Source: Cupriavidus necator
Lineage (GTDB): Bacteria; Pseudomonadota; Gammaproteobacteria; Burkholderiales; Burkholderiaceae
Direction: 5' to 3'
Length of the DNA: 64,000 nt
Assembly: GCF_013141915.1 (NCBI RefSeq)
Contig: NZ_SROX01000002.1
Coordinates: forward strand, 496,001 to 560,000
Part shown: positions 8,458-19,380 of the stretch, in pieces
Numbering within the stretch: the first letter of the stretch is position 1
Layout of the letters: each line of letters starts with the position of its first letter
The notes under the pieces: model-generated
What the model was told of the DNA's origin: nothing
Seen by the model: only the letters and a program-made list of their open reading frames with translations
The model's database searches: none
Program-made: the position numbers and the translations under genes

Positions 8458-9111
8458 TTACCGGTCCCACGCATTGACGACGAGCTGCTTGATCAGGTGC
8501 AGCTTGCGGTGAAAGAAATGGTCGGCGCCGGGGATCACGATCACCGGCAGCTCTTGCGGGCGGGCCCAGTCGAACACGCTGGCCAGCGGCACGGTGTCGT
8601 CCTGTTCGCCGTGGATCACGATGGTGTCGGCCGGCACCTGGGCCACTTCCCAGCGGCTGGCGGCGGTGCCCACCAGCACCAGGCGCTGCACCGGGGTGCC
8701 GGCCTCGGCCAGGCGGCGCGCCACATGGGTGCTGACAAAGCTGCCGAACGAGAACCCGCCCAGCGCCAGCGGCAGCGTCGCGGCCTGCGCCGACCACGCG
8801 GTCTGCTCGCGCATCCAGGCCACCACGGCAAGCAGGTCGTCCTGCTCGCCGATGCCGTTGTCATGCGTGCCGGCGCTCGCACCGACGCCGCGGAAGTTGG
8901 GGCGCACGGTGGCATAGCCCAGCTGCACGAAGGCGCGCGCCAGCGTCTGCGCGACCTTGTTGTCCTTGGTGCCGCCGAACAGCGGGTGCGGATGCGCCAC
9001 CAGCGCCAGGCCGCGCAAGGGTACGTCTGGCAGGCCTTGCGGCAGGTCTACCGAGAGCTCGATCGCCCCGGCGGGGCCGGCGATGGAAAGTACCTGGGTA
9101 TGCGCGTTCAT
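8458..9111 (-). CDS. Alpha/beta-hydrolase, small serine hydrolase
   Basis: 217 aa. The fold is recognised from VAHPHPLFGGTKDNKV (oxyanion region), the nucleophile elbow GGFSFGS (Ser121), an acidic residue in IHGEQDDTVP and the catalytic His in GADHFFH. This pattern is common in dienelactone-hydrolase-like, cytosolic proteins annotated only as alpha/beta hydrolase. The substrate is unknown. It lies 62 bases upstream of the carboxypeptidase gene in the same direction, so they could be co-transcribed. Confidence 0.8.
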   Translation of the reverse strand: MNAHTQVLSIAGPAGAIELSVDLPQGLPDVPLRGLALVAHPHPLFGGTKDNKVAQTLARAFVQLGYATVRPNFRGVGASAGTHDNGIGEQDDLLAVVAWMREQTAWSAQAATLPLALGGFSFGSFVSTHVARRLAEAGTPVQRLVLVGTAASRWEVAQVPADTIVIHGEQDDTVPLASVFDWARPQELPVIVIPGADHFFHRKLHLIKQLVVNAWDR

Positions 9112-9250
9112 GATGGACGGTCGGGATGGCGGTCAGGCAAGCGCCCCGGCGGCAAGCCCGGGCAAAAATGAAAAAACCGTCCGGCTGGCGGGCGGCGGGG
9201 CATGGCGGTTGCAACGGGTGGGACAGGGGTAAAAACAGGGGTAAAGCAAC

Positions 9251-9270
9251 AAGCCGGCATGCGCCGGCTT
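9251..9270 (-). terminator. Probable terminator of the [2Fe-2S] protein gene
   Basis: An 8-bp stem AAGCCGGC/GCCGGCTT with a 4-base loop lies about 22 bases after the leftward stop at 9293. It is followed on the minus strand by a moderately T-rich stretch. No perfect U-run is present. Confidence 0.45.
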
Positions 9271-9292
9271 CGGTTGGTTCAGTGCTGCGCCA

Positions 9293-9613
9293 TCAGCGGT
9301 CCACCATCAGCCGCTCGACCGGCTTGCCCTTGAGCAGGTGGCTGTCGATGATTTCATCGATGTCATGCTCGTCGACATAGGTGTACCAGATGGCCTCGGG
9401 GTAGACCACCAGCACCGGGCCGAGTTCACAGCGGTTCAGGCAGCCGGCCTTGTTGATGCGCACACGCCCTTCGCCGCCGGCGATGCCCAGCTCCTTGCAG
9501 CGCTTCTTGGCGTATTCCTGCATCGCCTTGGCGTTGTAGTTGGCGCAGCAGTTCTCGCCGGCCTCGCGCTGGTTCAGGCAGAAAAAGACGTGGTGCTGGT
9601 AGTAGCTGCGCAT
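9293..9613 (-). CDS. Thioredoxin-like [2Fe-2S] ferredoxin
   Basis: 106 aa. The four likely cluster ligands are Cys12, Cys22 or Cys23, Cys58 and Cys62, in the spacing of the thioredoxin-fold [2Fe-2S] proteins (FCLNQREAGENCC, then KAGCLNRCELGPVLVVYPE). The C-terminal YTYVDEHDIDEIIDSHL is also typical. It is a small cytosolic electron carrier related to NuoE-type domains; the partner is not evident. It reads toward the hydrolase gene about 180 bases away. Confidence 0.85.
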   Translation of the reverse strand: MRSYYQHHVFFCLNQREAGENCCANYNAKAMQEYAKKRCKELGIAGGEGRVRINKAGCLNRCELGPVLVVYPEAIWYTYVDEHDIDEIIDSHLLKGKPVERLMVDR

Positions 9614-9814
9614 GCGTACGGTGTGAAGACGGCCCCGGACGGCGGCACGGCCCGGACGGCGTTGAACGGAAGCCTGGAATTATACGGCGTTGCGAGGGCC
9701 GGGCCGCGATCCGTGGCAGGTTTGCGCGCGCCGCCGGTCGCCATCAGCCGCCACCAGGTGGCGCCTCGCGCACCCTACGCGCGCCGGCCATTCCGGATCG
9801 CCGGATCGGCGCCG

Positions 9815-9836
9815 TCCGGGATTCCGGAATCCCGGA
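9815..9836. promoter_or_regulatory. Perfect 22-bp palindrome, candidate DctD upstream activator site
   Basis: TCCGGGATTCC followed by its exact complement GGAATCCCGGA. Its centre is about 100 bases upstream of the predicted sigma-54 start of dctA. That is where a bacterial enhancer-binding protein such as DctD would bind. Further CCGGAT elements lie just upstream (9793-9806). Confidence 0.5.
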
Positions 9837-9901
9837 GCCCGGGCGCCTGCCCCTCGCCAGCCTTTCCTTGTGAATCAACCAGTTAGCAATACCCGTTGGA
9901 C

Positions 9902-9917
9902 TGGCACGCGGGTTGCG
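9902..9917 (+). promoter_or_regulatory. Sigma-54 (RpoN) promoter of dctA
   Basis: TGGCACGCGGGTTGCG matches the -24/-12 consensus TGGCAC-N5-TTGC exactly. Transcription should start near 9928, giving a 75-base leader before the dctA ATG. The encoded DctD is a sigma-54 activator, so promoter and activator agree. Confidence 0.85.
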
Positions 9918-10002
9918 AATTCCCGTCCGTGAACGCGCCGCAACTGTGACGGCGCGCGCCCCGCGCAAACCGCCGGGTACGGTCAACACCGAGGACGACA
10001 TC

Positions 10003-11304
10003 ATGAGGAAACCCTTCTACAAGATCCTGTACGTGCAGGTCCTGTTCGCCATCTGCATCGGCATCCTGCTCGGCCACTTCTGGCCCGACACCGGCGTCGC
10101 CATGAAGCCGCTGGGCGATGGCTTCATCAAGCTGATCAAGATGATCATCGGCCCGATCATCTTCTGTACCGTGGTGACCGGCATTGCCGGCATGAGCGAC
10201 ATGAAGAAGGTCGGCCGCGTCGGCGGCAAGGCGCTGCTGTACTTCGAGGTGGTGTCGAGCTTCGCGCTGCTGATCGGCCTGGGCGCCGCGCACCTGCTCA
10301 AGCCGGGCGTGGGCTTCAACATCGACCCGTCGACACTGGACACCAAGGCCATCGCGCAATACGTGTCCAAGGCGCACGGCCAGAGCACGGTCGAGTTCCT
10401 GATGCACATCATCCCGGACACCGTGTTCAGCGCCTTCGCTAACGGCGACATCTTGCAGATTCTGCTGGTTTCGCTGTTCTTCGGCGCCGCGCTGGCCGTG
10501 CTGGGTGAACGCGCCCGCATCGTGGTGCAGCTGATCGAGCAGGTCTCGAAGGTGTTCTTCCATATCGTCCACGTGATCACCAAGGTGGCGCCGATCGGCG
10601 CCTTCGGCGCGATGGCGTTCACCATCGGCAAGTACGGCCTGGGCTCGCTGGTGCCGCTGCTCAAGCTGATCGGCACCTTCTACTTCACCGCCATCCTCTT
10701 CGTGCTGGTGGTGCTGGGCACGATCGCGCGCCTGACCGGCTTCAACATCCTGCGCTTTATTTCCTACATCAAGGAAGAGCTGCTGATCGTGCTGGGCACC
10801 AGCTCGTCCGAAGCCGCGCTGCCGCACCTGATGGAAAAACTGGAGAAGCTGGGCTGCTCCAAGTCGGTAGTGGGCCTGGTGGTGCCCACCGGCTACTCGT
10901 TCAACCTGGACGGCACCAACATCTACATGACCATGGCGGTGATCTTCATCGCGCAGGCTACCGGCATCGAGCTGACGCTGATGCAGCAGCTGACCATCCT
11001 GGCGGTGGCGATGCTGACCTCCAAGGGCGCCAGCGGCGTGACCGGCTCGGGCTTCATCACGCTGGCGGCGACGCTGGCGGTGGTGCCGACCATCCCGGTG
11101 GCGGGCATGGTGCTGATCCTGGGCATCGACCGCTTCATGAGCGAGTGCCGCGCGCTGACCAACATCATCGGCAACGGCGTCGCCACGGTGGTGGTGTCGG
11201 CGTGGGAACGCGAACTGGACCGCAAGCGCCTGGCCCGCGTGCTGCAGCACGGCGGCAGCGACGATGCCGACGAACTTGCCGAAGCCGGCCAGGGCGCCGT
11301 CTGA
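10003..11304 (+). CDS. dctA: C4-dicarboxylate:cation symporter DctA
   Basis: 433 aa, a member of the DAACS (glutamate/dicarboxylate) symporters. It shows the serine-rich hairpin motif [10 protein letters not shown], the [20 protein letters not shown] segment and the [14 protein letters not shown] re-entrant loop. The N-terminus [20 protein letters not shown] is characteristic of DctA. It imports succinate, fumarate and malate with cations across the inner membrane. ATG at 10003 has GAGG about ten bases upstream. It is followed by its sensor and regulator genes, and a sigma-54 promoter lies in front. Confidence 0.95.
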   Translation: MRKPFYKILYVQVLFAICIGILLGHFWPDTGVAMKPLGDGFIKLIKMIIGPIIFCTVVTGIAGMSDMKKVGRVGGKALLYFEVVSSFALLIGLGAAHLLKPGVGFNIDPSTLDTKAIAQYVSKAHGQSTVEFLMHIIPDTVFSAFANGDILQILLVSLFFGAALAVLGERARIVVQLIEQVSKVFFHIVHVITKVAPIGAFGAMAFTIGKYGLGSLVPLLKLIGTFYFTAILFVLVVLGTIARLTGFNILRFISYIKEELLIVLGTSSSEAALPHLMEKLEKLGCSKSVVGLVVPTGYSFNLDGTNIYMTMAVIFIAQATGIELTLMQQLTILAVAMLTSKGASGVTGSGFITLAATLAVVPTIPVAGMVLILGIDRFMSECRALTNIIGNGVATVVVSAWERELDRKRLARVLQHGGSDDADELAEAGQGAV

Positions 11305-11383
11305 ATGCGCGGCGGCCGCGCGGGCGGCTGCCCCGGCCGCCCGCCTGCGGGTATCATCGGCGCGACAGCCCTCGCGCGCGCCG

Positions 11384-13377
11384 ATGCCACACTCCGACGA
11401 CTTCCTCGCCGTGCATGACCCCGCCGCCACCCGCCCGGTGCACGCGCCGGCGGCCGGCAGCGGGCGCTGGTGGGGCTTCGCCGTCGCCCTGGCGGCGGGC
11501 CTGCTGCTGCTGTGCGCGCTGACCTGGCTGGTCTCGGTCCAGCGCGGCCTGGCCAGCCTGCAGCAAGGCACTGCCACGCGCGCCGACCGCTACGCCGCCA
11601 CGCTCGAAAGCACCCTCGACCGCTACGAGTTCCTTCCCGCGCTGGTGTCGCTGCATCCGTTCGTGCGCGGGCTGCTCGCCGCCCCCGGCGACGCGCAACG
11701 CGTCGCCGCCGCCAACCAGTACCTGGCCGAGGTCAACCGCCGCGCGCATGCGTCGGCAACTTATGTGATCGCCGCCAACGGCATTGCACTGGCGGCCAGC
11801 AACCATGGCGAGCCCGGCAGCTTCGTCGGCACCGACTACCGCTTCCGCCCCTACTTCCAGGCCGCCGCGGGCGGCAAGATGGGGCGCTTCTACGCCATCG
11901 GCATCACCAGCGACGAGCCCGGCTACTACATCGCCCAGCCGGTGGAGGCAGGCGGCAAGGTCATCGGCGTGACCGTGGTCAAGCTCAACCTGGAATGGTT
12001 CCAGCGCGCCGGCAGCGGCGCCGAGCCGCTGATGGTGAGCGACGACCACGGCGTGATCTTCCTGTCGTCGGTCCCCGCGTGGCAGTACCGCACGCTGCGC
12101 CCGCTGCCGCCGGCATTGCGGGCGGAACTGGACCAGACCCGCCAGTACCATGGGCGCGCGGTGACGCCGCTGCCGCTGGAACCGCTGGCGTCGCCGGTCA
12201 CGCGCTGGCTGGCCGACACCACGTTGCCCCACGGCGCGCGCCTGGTACGCGTGCGCGACGATGCGGCGGCGTCCCGGACCCCCTTCGCCCCGGATGGCGC
12301 CGAACGCGCCGAGCGCTACCTGGAACTGAACCGCACCGTCGGCCCGGCCGGCTGGACCATGCAGGTGATGGCGCCGCTGGAGCCGGTGCTGGCCAATGCG
12401 CGCAACGCCACCGTGGCCGCGGCGCTGGCCTACGCCTGCATCTGCCTGCTGCTGGTCAACTGGCGCCAGCGACGCCAGCGCGCGCGCGACATGCAGTACA
12501 GCCGCCGCCTGCTCGAGGCCGCCTATGACCAGCTCGAACGACGGGTCGAGGCCCGCACCGCCGACCTGATGGCAATCAACGAGAAACTGGAAGACGAAGT
12601 GGCCGAGCGCACCCGCGCCGAAAACGAACTGCGCGCGGCCCAGGATGAGCTGGTGCAGGCCAGCAAGCTGGCCGCGCTGGGCCAGATGGCGGCCGGCATC
12701 ACGCATGAACTGAACCAGCCGCTGGCGGCGCTGCGCACCTTCTCGGACAACACCCGCGTGCTGCTGGCGCGCGGCCAGCTGGCCGCCGCCGAAGGCAACC
12801 TGACTGCCATCGCCGACCTGACCGAGCGCATGGGCAAGATCACCGGGCAGCTCAAGCTGTTTGCCGGCAAGGCGCGCCCGGTGCGCCGGCCGGTGGCGCT
12901 GCGCGCGGCCGTCGACCACGTGCTGGCGCTGCTGGCGCCGCGGCTGGGCGCGGTCACGGTCGCCGTGACCGGACTGGATGCGGTGCCCGGGCTGGCCGTG
13001 CGCGCCGACGAGCTGAAGCTGGAGCAGGTGCTGCTGAACCTGCTCGGCAACGCGCTGGACGCAATCGCCGCGGCAGCGCCGGCGCAGGGACGGATCGATC
13101 TGGACGTGCAGGCCGGCGAGCACGCCGTCACTATCGTCGTGCGCGACAACGGCACCGGGATCGCGCCGGAAGCGCTGCCGCGCCTGTTCGAACCGTTCTT
13201 CACCACCAAGGAAACCGGGCAGGGCCTGGGGCTGGGGCTGGCGATCTCTTCGTCGATCGTGCGCGAGTTCGGCGGGCAGCTCGGCGTGGCCAACCTCCCC
13301 GGCGGCGGCGCGCAGTTCACGCTGGTGCTGGCGCGCGCACCCGCCCTCGACACCGCACCCCCGCTTTCCACCACCCA

Positions 13378-13381
<4 letters not shown>
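11384..13381 (+). CDS. dctB: C4-dicarboxylate sensor histidine kinase DctB
   Basis: 665 aa. One membrane helix (about 30-52) is followed by a double-PDC-like periplasmic sensor (YVIAANGIALAASNHGEPGSFVGTDYRFRPYF), a second helix (NATVAAALAYACICLLLVNW) and a coiled coil. The kinase core has H-box GITHELNQPLAALRTF, N-box LLNLLGNALDAI and G-boxes DNGTGIAP and GLGLGLAISSSIV. This is the DctB architecture. It senses external C4-dicarboxylates and phosphorylates DctD. Its stop overlaps the dctD start (ATGA), so the two are translationally coupled. Confidence 0.92.
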
Positions 13382-14715
<1,334 letters not shown>

Positions 14716-14833
14716 TGTCATGCGGCCTTCATGGCGCCGCCACGACGCCGTCACATTGGCGGCCTATGCTTCGTGGGCGGTTGCGGCATTGGCAGGTGCC
14801 CGCCGTGTGTATCAGTCTTCGTGGTAATTGATG

Positions 14834-14860
14834 GCCCCGCGCATGCGGGGCGTTTTTTTT
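14834..14860 (+). terminator. Rho-independent terminator downstream of dctD
   Basis: 7-bp stem GCCCCGC/GCGGGGC with a GCAT loop, then G and eight T residues. It lies about 120 bases after the dctD stop. Confidence 0.88.
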
Positions 14861-14956
14861 GGGCGGTCTGGGCGCCGCCGCGCCGCTTCACACCCGCCAC
14901 ACATTGCCCTCACCCCGGCTGGCCAGACTGGAGCCCTTCGCTCTCCGGGAACCGCC

Positions 14957-16081
14957 ATGCCCTCCTTTGACTACGACCTCGTCATCGCCGGCGCCAGCTT
15001 TGCCGGCGCGGCCTGCGCCCTGGCCGCCGCGCGCGCCGGCCTGCGCGTGCTGGTGCTGGAACGCAAGACCGATCCGGGCGACAAGCTCCACACCACCGGC
15101 ATCCTGGTCAAGGAAGCCATCGAACAGACCTGGCTGGGCCAGGCGCCGGCCGATTGCGTGCACCGCGTCGACCAGGTGCGGCTGTACTCGCCGCGGCTGC
15201 GCAGCATCGACCTGAGCGCGCCCGGCTACTACTTCCACACCACCGATACGCCGCGGCTGATGCGCTGGCTGGCCGCGGAACTGGTGCGCCACCGGGTCGA
15301 GCTGCGGCTGGGCCAGGCCTTCGTCGGCGCGGTGCCGCGCCACGGCGGCTGGCATGTGACGGGGGTCGGCCATACGCGCTACCTGGTCGGCGCCGATGGC
15401 GCGCAGTCGCGCGTGGCGCAATGTGCCGGGCTGGGGCGCGTGCACAGCTTCCTGTACGGCGTGGAGTATGAATTCCCGGGACTGGCGCTGCCACAGCCCG
15501 GCGCGCTGCACTGCTTTGTCACGCGCCGCTTCGCGCCCGGCTATATCGGCTGGATCGCGCAGAACCCCACCGGCGTGCAGGCCGGGCTGGCACTGCGCTA
15601 CCTGCCGCGGCGCGGCCGCGCGCCGGACCTGGACGGCCTGCTGGCGCACGTGCGCGAGCGCGCCGGGCTGCCGCAGCTGGCGCGGCCGGCGGCCACGCGT
15701 GCCGGCCTGATCCCGTGCGGCGGCCCGGTGTTGCCGCTGGCGCGCGACGGCGTGATCCTGACCGGCGACGCCGCCGGCATCGTGTCGCCGCTGACCGCGG
15801 GCGGCATCCACTACGCCTTTGCCCACGGCGAATCGGTCGGCCAGGCCGTGGCCGCGCACCTGCTGCGCGGCGGCCCGGCGCCGGAGGCCGTGGCCAGCGC
15901 CAGCGCGCCGCGCTTTCGCGCCAAGCGCGCGCTGCGCTGGATGTTCGAGCGCTTCCAGTGCGACTGGCCCTTCGACCTGATGCTGTATTCGCCGCCGCTG
16001 CGCTGGGCCGCGGCGCAGATCTATTTCCACCAGCGTGGCGCCGAAGCGGCGGAGCCGGCGCGCGCGGCGGCCCGCGCCTGA
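14957..16081 (+). CDS. FAD-dependent oxidoreductase, geranylgeranyl-reductase-like
   Basis: 374 aa. An N-terminal Rossmann dinucleotide-binding motif (VIAGASFAGAACALAAARAG, with A for the first G) is followed by an acidic beta-2 end (VLERK) and a later FAD motif (GVILTGDAAGIVSPLTAGGIHYAF). This matches the geranylgeranyl-reductase / p-hydroxybenzoate-hydroxylase superfamily. It may reduce isoprenoid double bonds or hydroxylate an aromatic compound; the sequence does not decide. ATG at 14957 starts the fold directly. creB follows after nine bases, so it may be co-transcribed with creBC. Confidence 0.72.
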   Translation: MPSFDYDLVIAGASFAGAACALAAARAGLRVLVLERKTDPGDKLHTTGILVKEAIEQTWLGQAPADCVHRVDQVRLYSPRLRSIDLSAPGYYFHTTDTPRLMRWLAAELVRHRVELRLGQAFVGAVPRHGGWHVTGVGHTRYLVGADGAQSRVAQCAGLGRVHSFLYGVEYEFPGLALPQPGALHCFVTRRFAPGYIGWIAQNPTGVQAGLALRYLPRRGRAPDLDGLLAHVRERAGLPQLARPAATRAGLIPCGGPVLPLARDGVILTGDAAGIVSPLTAGGIHYAFAHGESVGQAVAAHLLRGGPAPEAVASASAPRFRAKRALRWMFERFQCDWPFDLMLYSPPLRWAAAQIYFHQRGAEAAEPARAAARA

Positions 16082-16090
16082 CCGGCTAGA

Positions 16091-16789
16091 ATGCCGGGCA
16101 TGGAACAACCGCGGATCCTGGTGGTGGAAGACGAGCAGGCCATCGCCGACACCATCCTCTATGCGCTGCGCACCGACGGCATGCTGGCCGCGCACTGCAC
16201 GCTGGGCAGCGACGCGCTGGCGAGCCTGCGCGCCGCGCCAGCCGACCTGGTGGTGCTGGACGTGGGGCTGCCGGACCTGAACGGCTTCGAGGTCTGCCGC
16301 ACGCTGCGCACCTTCTGCGACGCGCCGGTGATCTTCCTGACCGCGCGCCATGAAGAGATCGACCGCATCGTCGGGCTGGAGATCGGCGCCGACGACTACG
16401 TGGTCAAGCCGTTCTCGCCGCGCGAGCTGGCCGCGCGCGTGCGCGCCATCCTGCGCCGGGCGCGCGGTGGCAGTGCCACCGCCGCGAGGGACGACGAGAT
16501 TGCCGGCTTTACCCACGACAAGGACGGCGCCCGCCTGGCCTATCACGGCCACTGGCTGGCGCTGACGCGCTACGAATACCTGTTGCTGGCCTGGCTGGTC
16601 GCGCATCCGGGCCGCATCTATTCGCGCGCGCAGCTGATGGACGGCGTGTGGGCCGGCGCACTCGACACCAGCGACCGCACCGTCGATACCCATATCAAGA
16701 CCCTGCGCGCCAAGCTGCGCGAGGTGGCCCCCGAAGGCGCCGGGCGCATCCGCACCCATCGCGGCATGGGCTATTCGCTGGAGCCCTGA
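16091..16789 (+). CDS. creB: Response regulator CreB (OmpR/PhoB family)
   Basis: 232 aa. The receiver (ILVVEDEQAIADTILYALRTDG) has phospho-acceptor Asp57 in VVLDVGLPDLNGFEVC, conserved Thr in FLTARHEE and Lys in DDYVVKPFSPREL. A winged-helix DNA-binding domain follows, ending in TVDTHIKTLRAKLREV and RTHRGMGYSLEP. It is paired with a kinase that has the CreC N-terminal signature, which supports the name. An alternative ATG lies nine bases downstream (16100). In enterobacteria CreBC responds to carbon source and beta-lactam stress. Confidence 0.85.
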   Translation: MPGMEQPRILVVEDEQAIADTILYALRTDGMLAAHCTLGSDALASLRAAPADLVVLDVGLPDLNGFEVCRTLRTFCDAPVIFLTARHEEIDRIVGLEIGADDYVVKPFSPRELAARVRAILRRARGGSATAARDDEIAGFTHDKDGARLAYHGHWLALTRYEYLLLAWLVAHPGRIYSRAQLMDGVWAGALDTSDRTVDTHIKTLRAKLREVAPEGAGRIRTHRGMGYSLEP

Positions 16790-16798
16790 GCGCGAGCC

Positions 16799-18229
16799 AT
16801 GCATATCGGCCTGCGCATCTTCTTCGGCTTTTTCCTGATCGTGGGCCTGGCCACCGTGCTGACGCTGCGCGTGTTCGTGCAGGAGGTCAAGCCCGGCGTG
16901 CGCCAGGCCATGGAAGACACGCTGATCGATACCGCGCACGTGCTGGCCGCGCTGGCCGCCGACGACCTGAAGGCCGGCCGCATCGCCGACGGCGCTTTCG
17001 CGCGGCATATGGCGGCGTTGCGCGACGTGCCGGTCAATGCCGAGGTCTCGGGCCTGCACAAGGACAGCATCGGCTACCGCGTCTACGTGACCGATGCCAG
17101 CGGCATCGTCCGCTTCGATTCCACCGGCACCGACGTGGGCCATGACTACTCGCGCTGGAACGATGTCTACCTGACGCTGCGCGGCCAGTACGGCGCGCGC
17201 AGCACGCGCGCCGACCCCGCGGACGAGGCCAGCACCGTGATGCACGTGGCCGCGCCGGTGCGCGACGGCGAACGCATCATCGGCGTGCTCACCGTGGCCA
17301 AGCCCAATGCGGCCATGGCGCCGTTCATCGCGCGCAGCCAGCGCAAGATCCTGTTCTACGGCGCCCTGCTGATCGGCACCGCCTGCGTGATCGGGCTGGC
17401 CTGCACGCTGTGGCTCGCGCATGGCCTGAGCCGACTGCGCGGCTACGCGCGCGCGGTGGCGGCCGGCGCGCGCGCCGAGATGCCGCTGCGCGGCGCGGGC
17501 GAGCTGGCCGAACTGGGGCGCGCGGTGCAGGGCATGCGCGAGCGGCTGGAAGACAAGCAGTATGTCGAGCACTACATCCACACGCTGACCCACGAGATGA
17601 AGAGCCCGCTGGCCGCCATCGGCGGCGCGGCGGAGCTGCTGCAGGAAGAGATGCCGGCGGCTGATCGCCAGCGCTTCGTCGCCAATATCCGGACCCAGTC
17701 CGGACGGCTGGAAACCATGATCCGCAAGCTGCTGGCGCTGGCCGAGGTGGAACAGCGCCAGCGCCTGGAGGTGCGCGAGCCGGTGCCGCTGGCGCCGTTG
17801 CTGGCGCAACTGTGCGCCGAACTGGAGCCGCGCGCGCGGCAGCGCGGCGTGGCGCTGCAGTGCCCTGCCGAAGGCGGCCCGGGCCACGTCGCCGGAGACC
17901 CGTTCCTGCTGCGCCAGGCCATTGCCAACCTGCTGGAAAACGCCATCGACTTCGCCCCGCCGGGGAGCGCGGTCACGGTGGCCTTGGAGCGCCGCCGCGA
18001 CGCGCTGGCCATCACCGTGGCCGACCAAGGGCCCGGCATTCCCGACTACGCGCTGCCGCGCGTGTTCGAGCGCTTCTACTCGCTGCCGCGCCCGCATGGT
18101 GCCGACAAGAGCACCGGCCTGGGCCTGTGCTTTGCGCGCGAGGTGGCAACCTTGCATGATGGCGCGGTGACGCTGGCCAACCGCCCGGGCGGCGGCGCGC
18201 TGGCCGAGCTGGTCCTGCCGGCGGCATAG
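16799..18229 (+). CDS. creC: Sensor histidine kinase CreC
   Basis: 476 aa. The N-terminus MHIGLRIFFGFFLIVGLATV and the adjacent VFVQEVKPGVRQAMEDTLID are the CreC hallmark. A periplasmic cache-like domain (IGYRVYVTDASGIVRFDSTG) precedes a second membrane helix (ILFYGALLIGTACVIGLAC) and a HAMP-like segment. H-box HTLTHEMKSPLAAIGG, N-box NLLENAIDFAPPG and G-box DKSTGLGLCFAREV are all present. It starts nine bases after creB. The creD gene that often follows is not present here. Confidence 0.87.
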   Translation: MHIGLRIFFGFFLIVGLATVLTLRVFVQEVKPGVRQAMEDTLIDTAHVLAALAADDLKAGRIADGAFARHMAALRDVPVNAEVSGLHKDSIGYRVYVTDASGIVRFDSTGTDVGHDYSRWNDVYLTLRGQYGARSTRADPADEASTVMHVAAPVRDGERIIGVLTVAKPNAAMAPFIARSQRKILFYGALLIGTACVIGLACTLWLAHGLSRLRGYARAVAAGARAEMPLRGAGELAELGRAVQGMRERLEDKQYVEHYIHTLTHEMKSPLAAIGGAAELLQEEMPAADRQRFVANIRTQSGRLETMIRKLLALAEVEQRQRLEVREPVPLAPLLAQLCAELEPRARQRGVALQCPAEGGPGHVAGDPFLLRQAIANLLENAIDFAPPGSAVTVALERRRDALAITVADQGPGIPDYALPRVFERFYSLPRPHGADKSTGLGLCFAREVATLHDGAVTLANRPGGGALAELVLPAA

Positions 18230-18291
18230 CGCCCCGCGCCGGCCGGACCGGCATAGACTGGGGCTTCTAACGTCACCGCGCGGAAACTCCC

Positions 18292-18310
18292 TATAATCGA
18301 ACGACCGTTC
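18292..18310 (+). promoter_or_regulatory. Promoter -10 box and overlapping palindromic operator of the nitronate monooxygenase gene
   Basis: A perfect TATAAT at 18292-18297 is followed at once by GAACGACCGTTC (18299-18310), an inverted repeat with GAAC/GTTC arms of the type bound by TetR-family repressors. The operator would sit at the transcription start. No regulator gene is adjacent. Confidence 0.5.
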
Positions 18311-18357
18311 ATTTAGGGCGCGCCCCGCGTGCCCGCCCGTAGCGTCCAGGAGACACC

Positions 18358-19335
18358 ATGCCCGCCGCCAAGCAACTGCCCCAGGCCTTGCAGAACCTGG
18401 CCCTGCCCGTGATCGCCTCGCCCATGTTCATCGTCAGCTACCCGGAACTGGTGCTGGCGCAGTGCAAGGCCGGCATCGTCGGCTCGTTCCCGGCGCTCAA
18501 TGCGCGCCCGGCCGAACTGCTCGACGAATGGCTGACCCGGATCGAGGAAGAACTGGCCGCCTTCAAGGCCGCCAACCCCGGCGCAACGGTGGGCCCGGTC
18601 GCGGTCAACCAGATCGTCCACAGCTCCAACGCGCGCCTCGAGCATGACATCAAGGTCTGCGTGGAACACAAGGTGCCGATCTTCATCACCTCGTTGCGCG
18701 CCCCGCCCCGGGAGCTGATCGACGCGGTGCACAGCTACGGCGGCATCGTGCTGCACGACGTGATCAGCCTGCGGCACGCCGAGAAGGCGATCGAATCCGG
18801 CGTCGACGGCCTGATCCTGGTCGCGGCGGGCGCCGGCGGCCATGCCGGCATGCTGTCACCGTTCGCGCTGGTGGGCGAGGTGCGCAAGCTCTTCGACGGC
18901 CCGATCGCGCTGTCGGGCTCGATCGCCACCGGCGAAGCGGTGCTGGCCGCACAGGCGATGGGCGCCGACTTCGCCTACGTGGGCACGCGCTTCATCGCCT
19001 CGCAGGAGGCCCATGCCGCCGAGTCGTACAAGCAGTCGATCACCAGCTCGGCCGCCGCCGATATCGTCTACACCAACCTGTTCACCGGCGTGCACGGCAA
19101 CTACATCCGCGAAAGCATCAGCAACGCGGGACTGGACCCGGACAACCTGCCGGTGGCCGACAAGAGCAAGATGGATTTTTCCAGCGGCAGCTCCAAGGCC
19201 AAGGCGTGGAAAGACATCTGGGGCGCCGGGCAGGGCGTGGGCCAGATCCACGACATCCCGAGCGCCGGCGAAATCGTCGCGCGCATGAAGGCGGAGTACG
19301 ATGCCGCCAAGGCGCGGCTGGGTATCGCGCGCTGA
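18358..19335 (+). CDS. Nitronate monooxygenase (2-nitropropane dioxygenase family)
   Basis: 325 aa. The FMN-binding TIM barrel of the NMO family is shown by PVIASPMFIVSYPELVLAQC at the N-terminus, the phosphate-binding segments LILVAAGAGGHAG and GPIALSGSIATGEAVLAAQAMGADFAYVGTRFIAS, and the expected length. The enzyme oxidises alkyl nitronates such as propionate-3-nitronate in the cytosol. AGGAG lies eight bases before ATG. It is preceded by a clear promoter-operator and stands as its own unit. Confidence 0.88.
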   Translation: MPAAKQLPQALQNLALPVIASPMFIVSYPELVLAQCKAGIVGSFPALNARPAELLDEWLTRIEEELAAFKAANPGATVGPVAVNQIVHSSNARLEHDIKVCVEHKVPIFITSLRAPPRELIDAVHSYGGIVLHDVISLRHAEKAIESGVDGLILVAAGAGGHAGMLSPFALVGEVRKLFDGPIALSGSIATGEAVLAAQAMGADFAYVGTRFIASQEAHAAESYKQSITSSAAADIVYTNLFTGVHGNYIRESISNAGLDPDNLPVADKSKMDFSSGSSKAKAWKDIWGAGQGVGQIHDIPSAGEIVARMKAEYDAAKARLGIAR

Positions 19336-19380
19336 CCCAAGCCATTACCGGGCCGCGGCTGCGGCCTCTTCAGGCCTCCC

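Noticed and set aside
14888-18157. Very long open frame on the minus strand opposite the reductase and creBC genes
   Set aside because: It is the antisense shadow of G+C-rich genes with clear domains on the plus strand. Its translation is Arg/His/Gly/Gln-rich with no recognisable motif.
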